A stretch of DNA of 64,000 bases from Streptomyces pluripotens (lineage in GTDB: Bacteria > Actinomycetota > Actinomycetes > Streptomycetales > Streptomycetaceae). The notes beneath the pieces were generated by a model. The model was not told where the DNA came from and searched no databases. It was given only the letters and a program-made list of their open reading frames with translations. Location of the stretch: the NCBI RefSeq assembly GCF_000802245.2, contig NZ_CP021080.1, forward strand, positions 3,348,001-3,412,000. Reading direction: 5' to 3'. This document shows positions 34,003-41,736 of the stretch, piece after piece. Position 1 is the first letter of the stretch; each line of letters begins with the position of its first letter. A program made the position numbers and the translations under genes.

Positions 34003-36039
34003 TCAGCCCCGGACCATGGAGCCGTTCAGCGCGGCGAGCGGGGTGTCGGACAGGCCCAGTTCGCCCGCCCGGTCCAGCAGTTCCTGGAACCGGCCGGCCT
34101 GCGGGCCACCGCCCTTCATCAATCCCATCAGCAGCGCCGACACCGTCAGGTTCTGCACATCGGCCGTGCCGAACGAGCCGAGGATGCGGGTCAGGTCGTC
34201 GGTGAAGCTCGACGAACCGTCCAGCCAGGGCCCGGCCAGCGACTGAGCGGTGCTGGAGTTGGCGACGAAGCCGTCGACCGACTTGCCGAGCGAGACCGCC
34301 GAGACGAGCCGGTCGAAGAAGACGGACTCCCCGCCGACGATGTCGATGTCGGCGTTCTCCAGACCGGTCGCCAGCACCGTGGCCTGGGCCTCGGCGACCT
34401 GCCGTTGGGTGTCCAGCCCGGCCAGCCGGATCTCCTTCTCCGCCTCCAGCCGCAGCCGGTACTCCTCGTGTCCGCGCGAAGCCTCGTCCAGGGCGGCCAT
34501 CGCCGCCGCCTTCTCGGTCAGGCCCGCCGCTTCGGCCTTCAGCTTCTCGCCGATGCCGGCGGCCTCCGCAAGCGCCTTGGCCTGAGTGCCGTCGGCCTCC
34601 GCACGCAGCCGCGCCTGGGTGGCCTCCGCCTCCGCCCGACCGGCCTTCTCGATGACCTCGGCCTCCTTGTCACGGACCTGCACCGCGGCCAGACCCTCAG
34701 CGGCGGCCTCCGCCTGGACAGCCTCGGCAAGCCGCAGCTTGGCCTGCGCGTCGAAGTCCGCGGTCTTCAACCGGGCCTCGGCGAGAGTGAGTTCCTCGGC
34801 AGCGCGGTGGGTGGCGGCCTGCTCTGCGGCCTCGGCGGCCTTGATGTCCTTGACCAGCTTCTCCTGCGCCTCCGCCTCGGCGGCGATGACGATGGCCTGC
34901 CGCTCGCGCTCGGCCTGCTCCACGGCGCGCAGCTTCTTGATGGACTCCTCTTGTTCGGCGACCGTACGGTCCACCGCGACCCGCTCGCGGATGACCTCGG
35001 CGATCTCCCGCTTCTCCGCCTCGACTTCCTTCTCCGCGGCGATCTGCGTCAGCTGGGTCTCCCGCTCTCGGGCGATGACCTCCAGCAGCCGGTCCTTCTC
35101 GATCCGCTCGTTCTCCACGGCGATGACCCGCTCGCGGTTCTTCGCGGCGACGGCGATCTCCCGGGACTGGTTCTCGCGCTGCACGCCGAGCTGTTCCTCG
35201 GTGCGCAGGAAGGCGGTCTGGGCACGCAGCCGCTCCTCCTCCACGACCCGTGCGGTCTCGGCCTCCTCTCGGGCGCGGGACGTCTCGATCTCCCTCTTCT
35301 GCTTGATCTCGGCGTCCGTCTGCCGGCGCTCCAGCTCCAGAATGGCCTCGCGGGCGTCGACGTCCTGCCGGGTGATCTCCTTCTCCTCCGTGCGCTTGGC
35401 CTCGTTGGTGCGCACGTGCTCGACCGCCGTCAGCTCGGTGATCTTGCGAATGCCCTGGGCATCGAGGACGTTGGCCGGGTCCAGCTGAGTCAGCGGCGTC
35501 TGCTCCAGATAGTCGATCGCCGCGTCCTCCAGGTGGTAACCGTTGAGGTCGACACCGATCAACTCAATGATCTGGAAGCGCAGTTCCTCCCGCTTGGTGT
35601 AGAGGTCGGTGAAGTCCATCTGCTTGCCGACGGTCTTCAGCGCCTCGGAGAACTTCGCGTGGAACAGCTCCTGCAGCGTGGCCTGGTCACTGGCACGCGC
35701 GGTACCGACGGCCTGGGCGACCTTGATGACGTCCTCGGCCGTCTTGTTGACCTTGACGAAGAACGAGATGCGGATGTCCGCCCGGATGTTGTCCCGGCAG
35801 ATCAGCCCGTCCCGACCGGAGCGGGTGATCTCGATCGTCTTCACCGAGATGTCCATGACCTCGGCCTTGTGCAGCACCGGCAGCACGACCTGCCCGGTGA
35901 AGCTCACCTCCACCTTGCGGATCTTCGACACGATCAGGGCACGCCCCTGCTCCACCTTGCGATAGAGCCGGGACAGCAGGAACAGCACGAACAGCGCGGC
36001 GAACAGGCATACGGCGATGAGCACGCCGAGGGCTTCCAT
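34003..36039 (-). CDS. Flotillin-like SPFH/band 7 protein
   Basis: 678 residues from ATG 36039 with AAGGA about nine bases upstream. An N-terminal helix (LGVLIAVCLFAALFVLFLLS, about 4-23) anchors it; the SPFH domain (about 30-190) includes IVSKIRKVEVSFTGQVVLPV and FFVKVNKTAEDVIKVAQAVG. A very long Glu/Ala/Arg coiled coil (about 205-530) carries the flotillin-typical EAEA repeats. The C-terminal part (about 550-678) ends with a helical oligomerisation region. Flotillins organise membrane microdomains. Here it heads a minus-strand block with the AAA ATPase and small membrane protein, divergent from a PucR-type regulator. Confidence 0.88.
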   Translation of the reverse strand: MEALGVLIAVCLFAALFVLFLLSRLYRKVEQGRALIVSKIRKVEVSFTGQVVLPVLHKAEVMDISVKTIEITRSGRDGLICRDNIRADIRISFFVKVNKTAEDVIKVAQAVGTARASDQATLQELFHAKFSEALKTVGKQMDFTDLYTKREELRFQIIELIGVDLNGYHLEDAAIDYLEQTPLTQLDPANVLDAQGIRKITELTAVEHVRTNEAKRTEEKEITRQDVDAREAILELERRQTDAEIKQKREIETSRAREEAETARVVEEERLRAQTAFLRTEEQLGVQRENQSREIAVAAKNRERVIAVENERIEKDRLLEVIARERETQLTQIAAEKEVEAEKREIAEVIRERVAVDRTVAEQEESIKKLRAVEQAERERQAIVIAAEAEAQEKLVKDIKAAEAAEQAATHRAAEELTLAEARLKTADFDAQAKLRLAEAVQAEAAAEGLAAVQVRDKEAEVIEKAGRAEAEATQARLRAEADGTQAKALAEAAGIGEKLKAEAAGLTEKAAAMAALDEASRGHEEYRLRLEAEKEIRLAGLDTQRQVAEAQATVLATGLENADIDIVGGESVFFDRLVSAVSLGKSVDGFVANSSTAQSLAGPWLDGSSSFTDDLTRILGSFGTADVQNLTVSALLMGLMKGGGPQAGRFQELLDRAGELGLSDTPLAALNGSMVRG

Positions 36040-36081
36040 AGCATACGTCCTTGCATCAGGCAACGAGGTCGGAGCCCCCGT

Positions 36082-36123
36082 GGTTCCGGTGCCGGACATC
36101 TGCCGATGTCCGGCACCGGAACC
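36082..36123. promoter_or_regulatory. Perfect 19-bp stem, 4-base loop, in the flotillin 5' region
   Basis: GGTTCCGGTGCCGGACATC (36082-36100) and GATGTCCGGCACCGGAACC (36105-36123) pair perfectly around TGCC. It contains the TGCCGG/CCGGCA half-sites seen twice more just upstream (36177-36223). It lies 43 bases before the flotillin start, so it could work as an operator, an RNA stem in the leader, or both. Confidence 0.6.
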
Positions 36124-36175
36124 CTCCATAGCGCTCCCCACGGAGGATGGTGCGTGAGGGGGGCATGCTCCCGCA

Positions 36176-36223
36176 TTGCCGGTTTCCGGCAGAGTTCACT
36201 AGGGTCTGCATGCCGGACCGGCA
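36176..36223 (+). promoter_or_regulatory. Candidate pucR promoter with two TGCCGG inverted-repeat operators
   Basis: A -35-like TTGCCG (36176-36181) and a -10-like TAGGGT (36200-36205) are 18 bases apart, pointing to the regulator gene at 36274. TGCCGG-TTT-CCGGCA (36177-36191) overlaps the -35 and TGCCGG-A-CCGGCA (36211-36223) overlaps the expected start point, the arrangement of an autoregulated promoter. Inferred from sequence only. Confidence 0.5.
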
Positions 36224-36273
36224 CTCAGTGAACGCCGTCGGCCCGTAAAGATCACCAGGGGGAACGGGGCAGC

Positions 36274-37335
36274 GTGACCGAGCAGCAGGACATACCCGAG
36301 CGCTATCTGAACGGTTTCGTCCGCACGCTGGCCGACGTCGCGGCCACCGGTCGACGCCTGACCAGAGACGAGCTCAAAGCCCATCGGACACTGGGCGAAC
36401 AGGCCGCGGAGTCCGGGCAGGGGCTGCGTGCCCTGGTCGTCGCCCACCTCGCCGCCGCCCGGGCCTCCTGGCCCCAGGCTCCCGGCTCGGCCGACAGCGC
36501 GCTGGGCGCCGTGCAGCAGGCGGTCGACGCGTTCGCCGAAGGGTACGAACGTGCCCAGCGCAGCGCCGTGCGCCGGGAGGAAGCCGCGCGCCGGGAGTTC
36601 ATCGACGACCTGCTCTACGGCCGCAGCGACTTGGGCCGGCTCGCCGAACGCGCCGAACGTTTTGGTCTGCGGCTCTCCCGCGCCCACTCGGTAGCTGTTG
36701 CCGAGGGTTCCGCCGCGTACGGGGAGGGTGACCCGGTCGCCCGTCAGGTCGAGGCCGCCGTCCTAGCCCGGTTCGACGCCCGCAGCATCCTGCTCACCAC
36801 CAAGAACGGCCGACTGCTGTGCGTGGCCCCCGGTGACGAGGAGGAGGTCATCGTCCACTTCGCCAAACAGGCGTACGCGGCCACGGACGGCGGCCGGGTC
36901 GCGATCGGCCGCCCGCAGCCCGGCCCCGGCGGGGTCGTGCAGTCGTACGAAGAGGCCTTGGCCGCACTGGAGATGGCCGCCCGCCTCGACCTGGAGGAGC
37001 CGGTGCTGCGCGCCGCCGACCTGCTGGTGTACCCCGTCCTCACCCGGGACCGGCAGGCGATGGCCGACCTGGTCTCGCACACCCTCGGCCCGCTCACCTC
37101 GGCCCGGGGCGGTGCGCTGCCCCTACTGGACACCCTCACCGCATACTTCGACTCCGGCTGCGTGGCCGCCGAGGCCGCCCGCCGCCTCTCGCTGAGCGTG
37201 CGCGCACTCACTTACCGCCTGGAGCGCATCCACAAGCTCACCGGCGCCAATCCAGCCGACCCCGCCCACCGATACACGCTCCAGACGGCGGTGATCGGGG
37301 CACGATTGCTGGACTGGCCGAACAGACCGCTGTGA
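36274..37335 (+). CDS. PucR/CdaR-family helix-turn-helix regulator
   Basis: 353 residues from GTG 36274, with GGGGGAACGGGG upstream. The first 130 residues are helical with an RsbRD-like look (YLNGFVRTLADVAATGRRLT). A degenerate GGDEF-like middle (about 150-235) includes VQSYEEALAALEMAARL. The C-terminal PucR HTH is diagnostic: LLDTLTAYFDSGCVAAEAARRLSLSVRALTYRLERIHKLTG, then DPAHRYTLQTAVIGARLL. It is divergent from the flotillin gene with 234 bases between starts. It is the natural candidate to bind the TGCCGG inverted repeats there and before the antiporter operon. Confidence 0.87.
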   Translation: MTEQQDIPERYLNGFVRTLADVAATGRRLTRDELKAHRTLGEQAAESGQGLRALVVAHLAAARASWPQAPGSADSALGAVQQAVDAFAEGYERAQRSAVRREEAARREFIDDLLYGRSDLGRLAERAERFGLRLSRAHSVAVAEGSAAYGEGDPVARQVEAAVLARFDARSILLTTKNGRLLCVAPGDEEEVIVHFAKQAYAATDGGRVAIGRPQPGPGGVVQSYEEALAALEMAARLDLEEPVLRAADLLVYPVLTRDRQAMADLVSHTLGPLTSARGGALPLLDTLTAYFDSGCVAAEAARRLSLSVRALTYRLERIHKLTGANPADPAHRYTLQTAVIGARLLDWPNRPL

Positions 37336-37381
37336 GCGGCGCCCGGCCGCACCGGGCAACGGTACGACCGGCCGCCGGACC

Positions 37382-37410
37382 GGAAAGTACTTGCATTCTT
37401 GGAAAGTACT
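37382..37410 (+). promoter_or_regulatory. GGAAAGTACT direct repeats, candidate operator of the wHTH operon
   Basis: GGAAAGTACT occurs at 37382-37391 and 37401-37410, 19 bp apart, in an AT-rich patch. The AGTACT cores are palindromic, so the site also reads as an inverted repeat. It lies 92 bases upstream of the first small gene. Probably the autoregulatory site of the regulator at 37637. Confidence 0.55.
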
Positions 37411-37502
37411 ATCCATGATGACGATGTGTGGAACAGAGAGTTGACTGACCATCAACGCAGTGACCTCACCGCAGTACACCAGAGCGCATCGGAGGCGCAC
37501 AC

Positions 37503-37640
37503 ATGACCAGTGCGGGGGACTCGATCGACGCACGGCAGGCGGCGCAGGCACTCGGCGCCGCGCAGGCAGCCCAGGCCGCGGCCCGCACAGCGGGCCGGAT
37601 CCGTTCCCGCGGCTACGGCATCGCCCAAGGCCCTGTATGA
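37503..37640 (+). CDS. 45-residue peptide coupled to the wHTH regulator
   Basis: ATG 37503 has GGAGG seven bases upstream, and the TGA overlaps the next ATG (ATGA at 37637-37640). The peptide is Ala/Gln-rich in the middle (ARQAAQALGAAQAAQAAAR) with a basic, aromatic tail (GRIRSRGYGIAQGPV). In related actinomycete operons a longer membrane protein often precedes this kind of regulator; this may be an internally shortened relative. A coupling role for translation of the regulator is also possible. Confidence 0.5.
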   Translation: MTSAGDSIDARQAAQALGAAQAAQAAARTAGRIRSRGYGIAQGPV

Positions 37641-37984
37641 CCGGCCACCCGGGCGACGCGCCCCCAGCTCTGGACCGGGAACTGCACCACCCCAACCGGC
37701 TGGCCCTCACCGCCTACCTCTCCGCCTGCGGTGAAGCCGAGTTCGGGGTGCTGCGCGACTACTGCGGGGTGTCCGACTCCACGCTGAGCAAGACCCTCTC
37801 CGCCTTGGAGAAGACAGGCCACGTCAGGGTCCGCAAGGGCCACCTGGGCAAACGCCCGCGCACCTGGGCCTCCCTCACCATCAGCGGCCACCGGGCGCTG
37901 GCCGGCCACCTGGCGGCCCTGGAGGAGATCGCGGCCACGGCCCGCCGGGCGGGTGCCGGGGCGCAGGACGCAAACGACGCCTGA
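37637..37984 (+). CDS. Winged-helix transcriptional regulator
   Basis: 115 residues. The whole protein is one winged helix: HHPNRLALTAYLSACGEAEF, recognition region DYCGVSDSTLSKTLSALEKTGHVRV, and the wing RKGHLGKRPRTWASLTISGH. It is the MarR-like/HTH_27 type common in Streptomyces. Start ATG 37637 is embedded in the stop of the 45-residue peptide gene. The direct repeats at 37382-37410 are the likely target. Effector and other targets are unknown. Confidence 0.85.
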   Translation: MTGHPGDAPPALDRELHHPNRLALTAYLSACGEAEFGVLRDYCGVSDSTLSKTLSALEKTGHVRVRKGHLGKRPRTWASLTISGHRALAGHLAALEEIAATARRAGAGAQDANDA

Positions 37985-38078
37985 CACGCGCGCCTTACCG
38001 CGCACCCGCACCCGCACCCGCACCCACGGAGGAAACGACAGGCCGCCCTACCCCTCGTCACCCCTCGTCCCCCCCTCG

Positions 38079-39032
38079 TCACCCCTCGTCCTCGTCGACC
38101 GTCCGCACCGGGGTCGTCTCCCCCGGCTCCCGCGGCTCGGCGAGTTCCGCCCGGACGAGCAGTACGTCACCGATGAAGAGGTCGTAGATCAGGATCCCGA
38201 TCACGCCGCCGACGAGCGGCCCCACGATCGGGATCCACCAATAGGCGCTGAACGCGCCGGACTCGCTCCCCGGGAAGGCCAAACTCTGCCAGCCCGCCAC
38301 CCAGGTGAAGAGCCGCGGCCCGAAGTCACGCGCCGGGTTGATGGCGTAGCCCGCGTTGGCCCCGTAGGACATGCCGATCGCGGCGACGATGAAACCGACG
38401 ATGAGGGGGGCGAGGTTCGCCTTCACCGCCTGGTTGCGCAGGTCAATGATGGCGACGACGAACATGACCAGGAAGGCCGTACCGACGATCTGGTCGATCA
38501 GCGGACCCGCGACACCACCATGGAAGTAGGGCGCCGGGAAGGTGGCGAAGATGGAGAACGAGGCGAGCGTGTGCCCGTTCGTCTTCGGCGCCGTCGACGC
38601 GCTGTCGTAGGCGCTGATGGCGTTGTGGTAGACGAGGTACACCAGCGCAGCGCCCGCGAACGCGCCCACCACCTGCGAGATGATGTACGGCACCACCTTG
38701 ACCCAGGCGAACCCACGGCGCACGGCCATGGCCAGCGTCACCGCCGGGTTGATGTGGGCACCGCTCACACCGCCGGCCACATAGACACCGAAGGCGACGG
38801 CCAGTGCCCAGCCCCAGGTGATCAGCAGCCAGTCTCCGGCCGCGAGGAAGATCGTGGTGGGTGTGGCGGCACGGCCCGAGCCGGGCAGCGCGGCGACCGC
38901 CATCGCCACCACGCCGCAGCCGAAGGAGATGAGGACGAAGGTCCCGAGGAACTCCGCGAGGCACTCGCCCAGCAGTCCTCCGCGGCTTCTGAGCCGGGAC
39001 GGCTTGATGAGCGCCGGTATTTCGACAGCCAT
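38079..39032 (-). CDS. MIP-family channel, glycerol facilitator/aquaporin type
   Basis: 317 residues. ATG 39032 has GAGGGGG six bases upstream. Six helices and both half-helices with NPA boxes: GGVSGAHINPAVTLAMAV and NAGYAINPARDFGPRL. The Asp after the second NPAR is typical of glycerol-conducting members. No glpK or glpD gene lies nearby. A 6-bp inverted repeat (GGCCAA-N10-TTGGCC, 39059-39080) in the promoter region may be an operator. The 3' end overlaps short CCCCTCGTCA tandem repeats at about 38050-38090. Confidence 0.88.
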   Translation of the reverse strand: MAVEIPALIKPSRLRSRGGLLGECLAEFLGTFVLISFGCGVVAMAVAALPGSGRAATPTTIFLAAGDWLLITWGWALAVAFGVYVAGGVSGAHINPAVTLAMAVRRGFAWVKVVPYIISQVVGAFAGAALVYLVYHNAISAYDSASTAPKTNGHTLASFSIFATFPAPYFHGGVAGPLIDQIVGTAFLVMFVVAIIDLRNQAVKANLAPLIVGFIVAAIGMSYGANAGYAINPARDFGPRLFTWVAGWQSLAFPGSESGAFSAYWWIPIVGPLVGGVIGILIYDLFIGDVLLVRAELAEPREPGETTPVRTVDEDEG

Positions 39033-39058
39033 TGAGGCCCCCTCGAAGAGAGCAATGC

Positions 39059-39080
39059 GGCCAACATCCCCATATTGGCC
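39059..39080 (-). promoter_or_regulatory. GGCCAA-N10-TTGGCC inverted repeat upstream of the MIP channel gene
   Basis: Perfect 6-bp arms with a 10-bp AT-rich centre, 27 bases before the start codon, in the 83-bp gap after the SDR gene. Candidate operator; no regulator gene is adjacent. Confidence 0.35.
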
Positions 39081-39115
39081 CACAAACTCCCACTACGCAG
39101 GATGACAGGACCCCG

Positions 39116-39781
39116 TCAGCCGTCGAGGTCGTCGGCGTACCGCCGGAACCCGTGCCGCTCCCGGTGCATGCTCCACAGGGTCTCGGCCAGCACGACTGGG
39201 TCCCTCCGGGGGTGCCCCGGCACGATCGCCCCCGAGATCACCAGCTGCGCGACATGGATGCCCTCGCGGGCCAGCCGTTCGTGCAGCAGAAGCCCGTACG
39301 CGCTCTCCGCGGCGAACGCGATCGAAGTCCCCGCCCGCTCCGGGCGGGGCACGGCGGCGGTACCCCCGTTGACGAACAGGATGGTGCCGCGTCCCAGCCC
39401 CCGCATCCCCGGCAACACCCGCTGCACCGCGACGACAGGCCCGTACACCGAGAACTCGACCGGTCCGACGAGGTCGCGGTGCCCGGTCTCCAGCACGGGC
39501 CGCATGAAGTCCCGGTGCGGCACCGGACTGTACTGCAGCACCTCGACGGTGCCGAGCGCGTCGGCGGCGCTGTCCAGAGCCGCGGCCAACTCCTCCGGCT
39601 TGCGCACATCGGCGCCGAACCCGCAAGCGGTGACCCCGTCGGCTCCCAGAAGGCCGGCGATCTCATCAAGCCGGTCCCGGTCCCGGGCGATCAGCGCGAC
39701 ACCGAAACCCTCCCGCCCGAACCTACGCGCAACGGCGGCCCCCAGCCCGGGCCCCGCACCCACGATCGCGACACTGCTCAT
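39116..39781 (-). CDS. Short-chain dehydrogenase/reductase-like protein, atypical
   Basis: 221 residues from ATG 39781 (ATG 39790 also possible). The Rossmann start is intact: VAIVGAGPGLGAAVARRFGREG, then ALIARDRDRLDE and FGADVRKPEEL. However, the catalytic Tyr-x-x-x-Lys is missing: the expected YSASK region reads SIAFAAESAYGLLLHERL. So it may bind a nucleotide without classic SDR chemistry, or use a different mechanism. It is minus-strand, downstream of the DUF4328 gene by 127 bases. Confidence 0.8.
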   Translation of the reverse strand: MSSVAIVGAGPGLGAAVARRFGREGFGVALIARDRDRLDEIAGLLGADGVTACGFGADVRKPEELAAALDSAADALGTVEVLQYSPVPHRDFMRPVLETGHRDLVGPVEFSVYGPVVAVQRVLPGMRGLGRGTILFVNGGTAAVPRPERAGTSIAFAAESAYGLLLHERLAREGIHVAQLVISGAIVPGHPRRDPVVLAETLWSMHRERHGFRRYADDLDG

Positions 39782-39908
39782 GCCGGGCATCCGTACCGCG
39801 CCCGGCACGGCCGCACACACCGCTCACCCGCCCCGGCCCCACATCAGGACGGCCGGACATGACGGGAGCTCAGTCAGCCGGGCACGGCCGACCCGGTCCC
39901 GGCACGAG

Positions 39909-40631
39909 TCAGGACACTCCCGGGGACGGGGCCACGACGTGACCGCCCTTGTCACCCTCCGGCAGTACCCCCCGCATCCGCTCCAGCTGCACCCGGGTCA
40001 GGGCCCGTACGACGAGGGCCCCCGCCACGGCCGAACCGACGACGGCAGCGTCGAACACCAGCAACGGCCCCACCCCGGTGTAGGTACGGGCGATGATCTC
40101 ATCGGTGGAGTCGCGGTACACGAATCCCACTCCGCTCAGCATTCCGATCAGCCACAGCACCCACCACACGTTGAGGGAGGCGGGCAGCTTCCGACCCGGA
40201 GCCGAGGCGTGGAACACATCGGCGACGATCCCCCGCGGAATCCAGAGGTTGACGATGGGCACGCACCATCCGGCGTAGACCCAGAACCCCGCGTACTTGG
40301 GCACCTGTCCCGACAACGCCTTCGCGTTGTCCCGCACCCGCCACAGCCACCCGATGAAGAAGACCGCGCACAGGAGGCCGCCGACGCTCCCGGCAGCATT
40401 GACGAAATGGTAGGAGTCCTCCAGTGCATTGAGCGGCCGGTGCACTCCGTTCCCCTGAACGGGCGGCCCTGACGCCGGCTCCCCGGCCAGTGCCAGCCGG
40501 ATCTCCCACACACCCCGCACGACCCAGACCAATCCGGCGAGCAGCAGTGCCCCGGCTGCCAGCTGTCCCGACAACCGGATCGGCCGAAGCCCGAAGGGGT
40601 AGGCAATGGGTTGGTCCATCTGTTCTGTCAC
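39909..40631 (-). CDS. DUF4328-type membrane protein
   Basis: 240 residues from GTG 40631 (AGGAT about ten bases upstream); ATG 40619 is an alternative. Five or six helices: LAAGALLLAGLVWVVRGVW, VGGLLCAVFFIGWLWRVRDN, AGFWVYAGWCVPIVNLWIPR, WWVLWLIGMLSGVGFVY. The VPIVNLWIPRGIVADV motif after a Trp-rich helix is characteristic of DUF4328 proteins of actinomycetes. Function unknown. Confidence 0.8.
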   Translation of the reverse strand: MTEQMDQPIAYPFGLRPIRLSGQLAAGALLLAGLVWVVRGVWEIRLALAGEPASGPPVQGNGVHRPLNALEDSYHFVNAAGSVGGLLCAVFFIGWLWRVRDNAKALSGQVPKYAGFWVYAGWCVPIVNLWIPRGIVADVFHASAPGRKLPASLNVWWVLWLIGMLSGVGFVYRDSTDEIIARTYTGVGPLLVFDAAVVGSAVAGALVVRALTRVQLERMRGVLPEGDKGGHVVAPSPGVS

Positions 40632-40848
40632 CGGAGCATCCTGACGTACCGGTTGGACGGACCGCCAGGGGCCTGTGACCAGCGCTTCGCCGGTCCGGGC
40701 AATGGGTTGCCCATCCCGGCGCGCGAAGCCGGCACCGCGCTCGTGCCGCCGGCCACCGGTCCGGTCCCCGGCCCGCGACGGGCCCGGGACGGCCAGGACA
40801 GTTCGGGCGGCACGCGTTCCGCTTCGCACCACGATGACGGGGACCGGC

Positions 40849-41529
40849 TCAGACCATCCAGAAGAAGACCGCCGTCATGCGTTTCTCCTCCAGCGTCCTG
40901 CCGGAGTAACCGGTCGCGCTGTGCACCAGGTTGGCGTTGTAGAGCAGCAGGCGATTGTACCTGTGGGGGACCCGGACGTCCTCCTCGAAGGCGTCCGGGG
41001 TGACGAAGCGGGTACCGAGGGCCTCGACGAGGTTGTTGTGCGGGGCCTGCACGACGTTGCCGCCGAGCCGGCCGCCGGGCAGGTGCTGACGGTAGAAACT
41101 GGTGCCGCAGTCCTTGGGCACGTGCGGGTTGAGGTACAGCACGGCCGCGTACCGGCACAATGCGCGGGAATCGGTGTGCGGGCGGGGCTCGCTCTCGCCC
41201 TCGCCGACGACCTGGACGCAGTTGTGATTGAGGGTGCCTCCGCCGGGCGCCTGCTGCACCCACAGCTCCTTGGCACCGGTCGCCTTCTTGACCAGCCTTT
41301 CGACACGGGCGAGTTCACCCGGTTCGAGGCCGGGCATGGCACGCAGGCCCGGCCACGTCTCGGAGGTGTAGGGGTACCCCTCGACCCAGTCGTCCTTGGC
41401 CAGGCAGCGCGCCCGCACGGCATCGACGTCGGGCAGGACGTCGTCCAGCACCCAGTAGTCGCGGCCCTTGGTCGGTTTGCGGTAGGGCAGGACGGGGAGG
41501 ACGGCAGGCGTTCTGGGGGGTGGGGGCAT
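40849..41529 (-). CDS. DUF6445-like protein, possible 2-oxoglutarate/Fe(II) oxygenase
   Basis: 226 residues from ATG 41529; no ribosome site is seen, so a short or absent leader is possible. The protein contains an H-x-D pair (PRPHTDSRAL) and a distal His followed by Arg (NANLVHSATGYSGRTLEEKR). That is the facial triad and 2-oxoglutarate Arg spacing of the cupin-like dioxygenases. Strands between them (AAVLYLNPHVPKDCGTSFYR) fit a jelly roll. Family label from memory; substrate unknown. Confidence 0.65.
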   Translation of the reverse strand: MPPPPRTPAVLPVLPYRKPTKGRDYWVLDDVLPDVDAVRARCLAKDDWVEGYPYTSETWPGLRAMPGLEPGELARVERLVKKATGAKELWVQQAPGGGTLNHNCVQVVGEGESEPRPHTDSRALCRYAAVLYLNPHVPKDCGTSFYRQHLPGGRLGGNVVQAPHNNLVEALGTRFVTPDAFEEDVRVPHRYNRLLLYNANLVHSATGYSGRTLEEKRMTAVFFWMV

Positions 41530-41736
41530 GCGGCGAATCTAGGCCCGCGTTTCGTCCGGCTTCTCCCGGCGGAGGGTCAACATTTCACCAACCGTTTGTC
41601 ATGAGCACCAACGGAACGCAATTGCCTGCCGCCACCGGTGTCCGTGCGGGATCGCCGGGATCCCGCCTCGCCCCGGCCCGTCACGTCCTCTGCGGCGGCC
41701 GACGGCCCCGAACTGCCCCGGACCGCGGCAGCACGT

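Noticed and set aside
38000..38090. Short CCCGCA and CCCCTCGTCA repeats as a regulatory array
   Set aside because: They are simple slippage-type repeats at the 3' ends of two convergent genes; nothing suggests a function.
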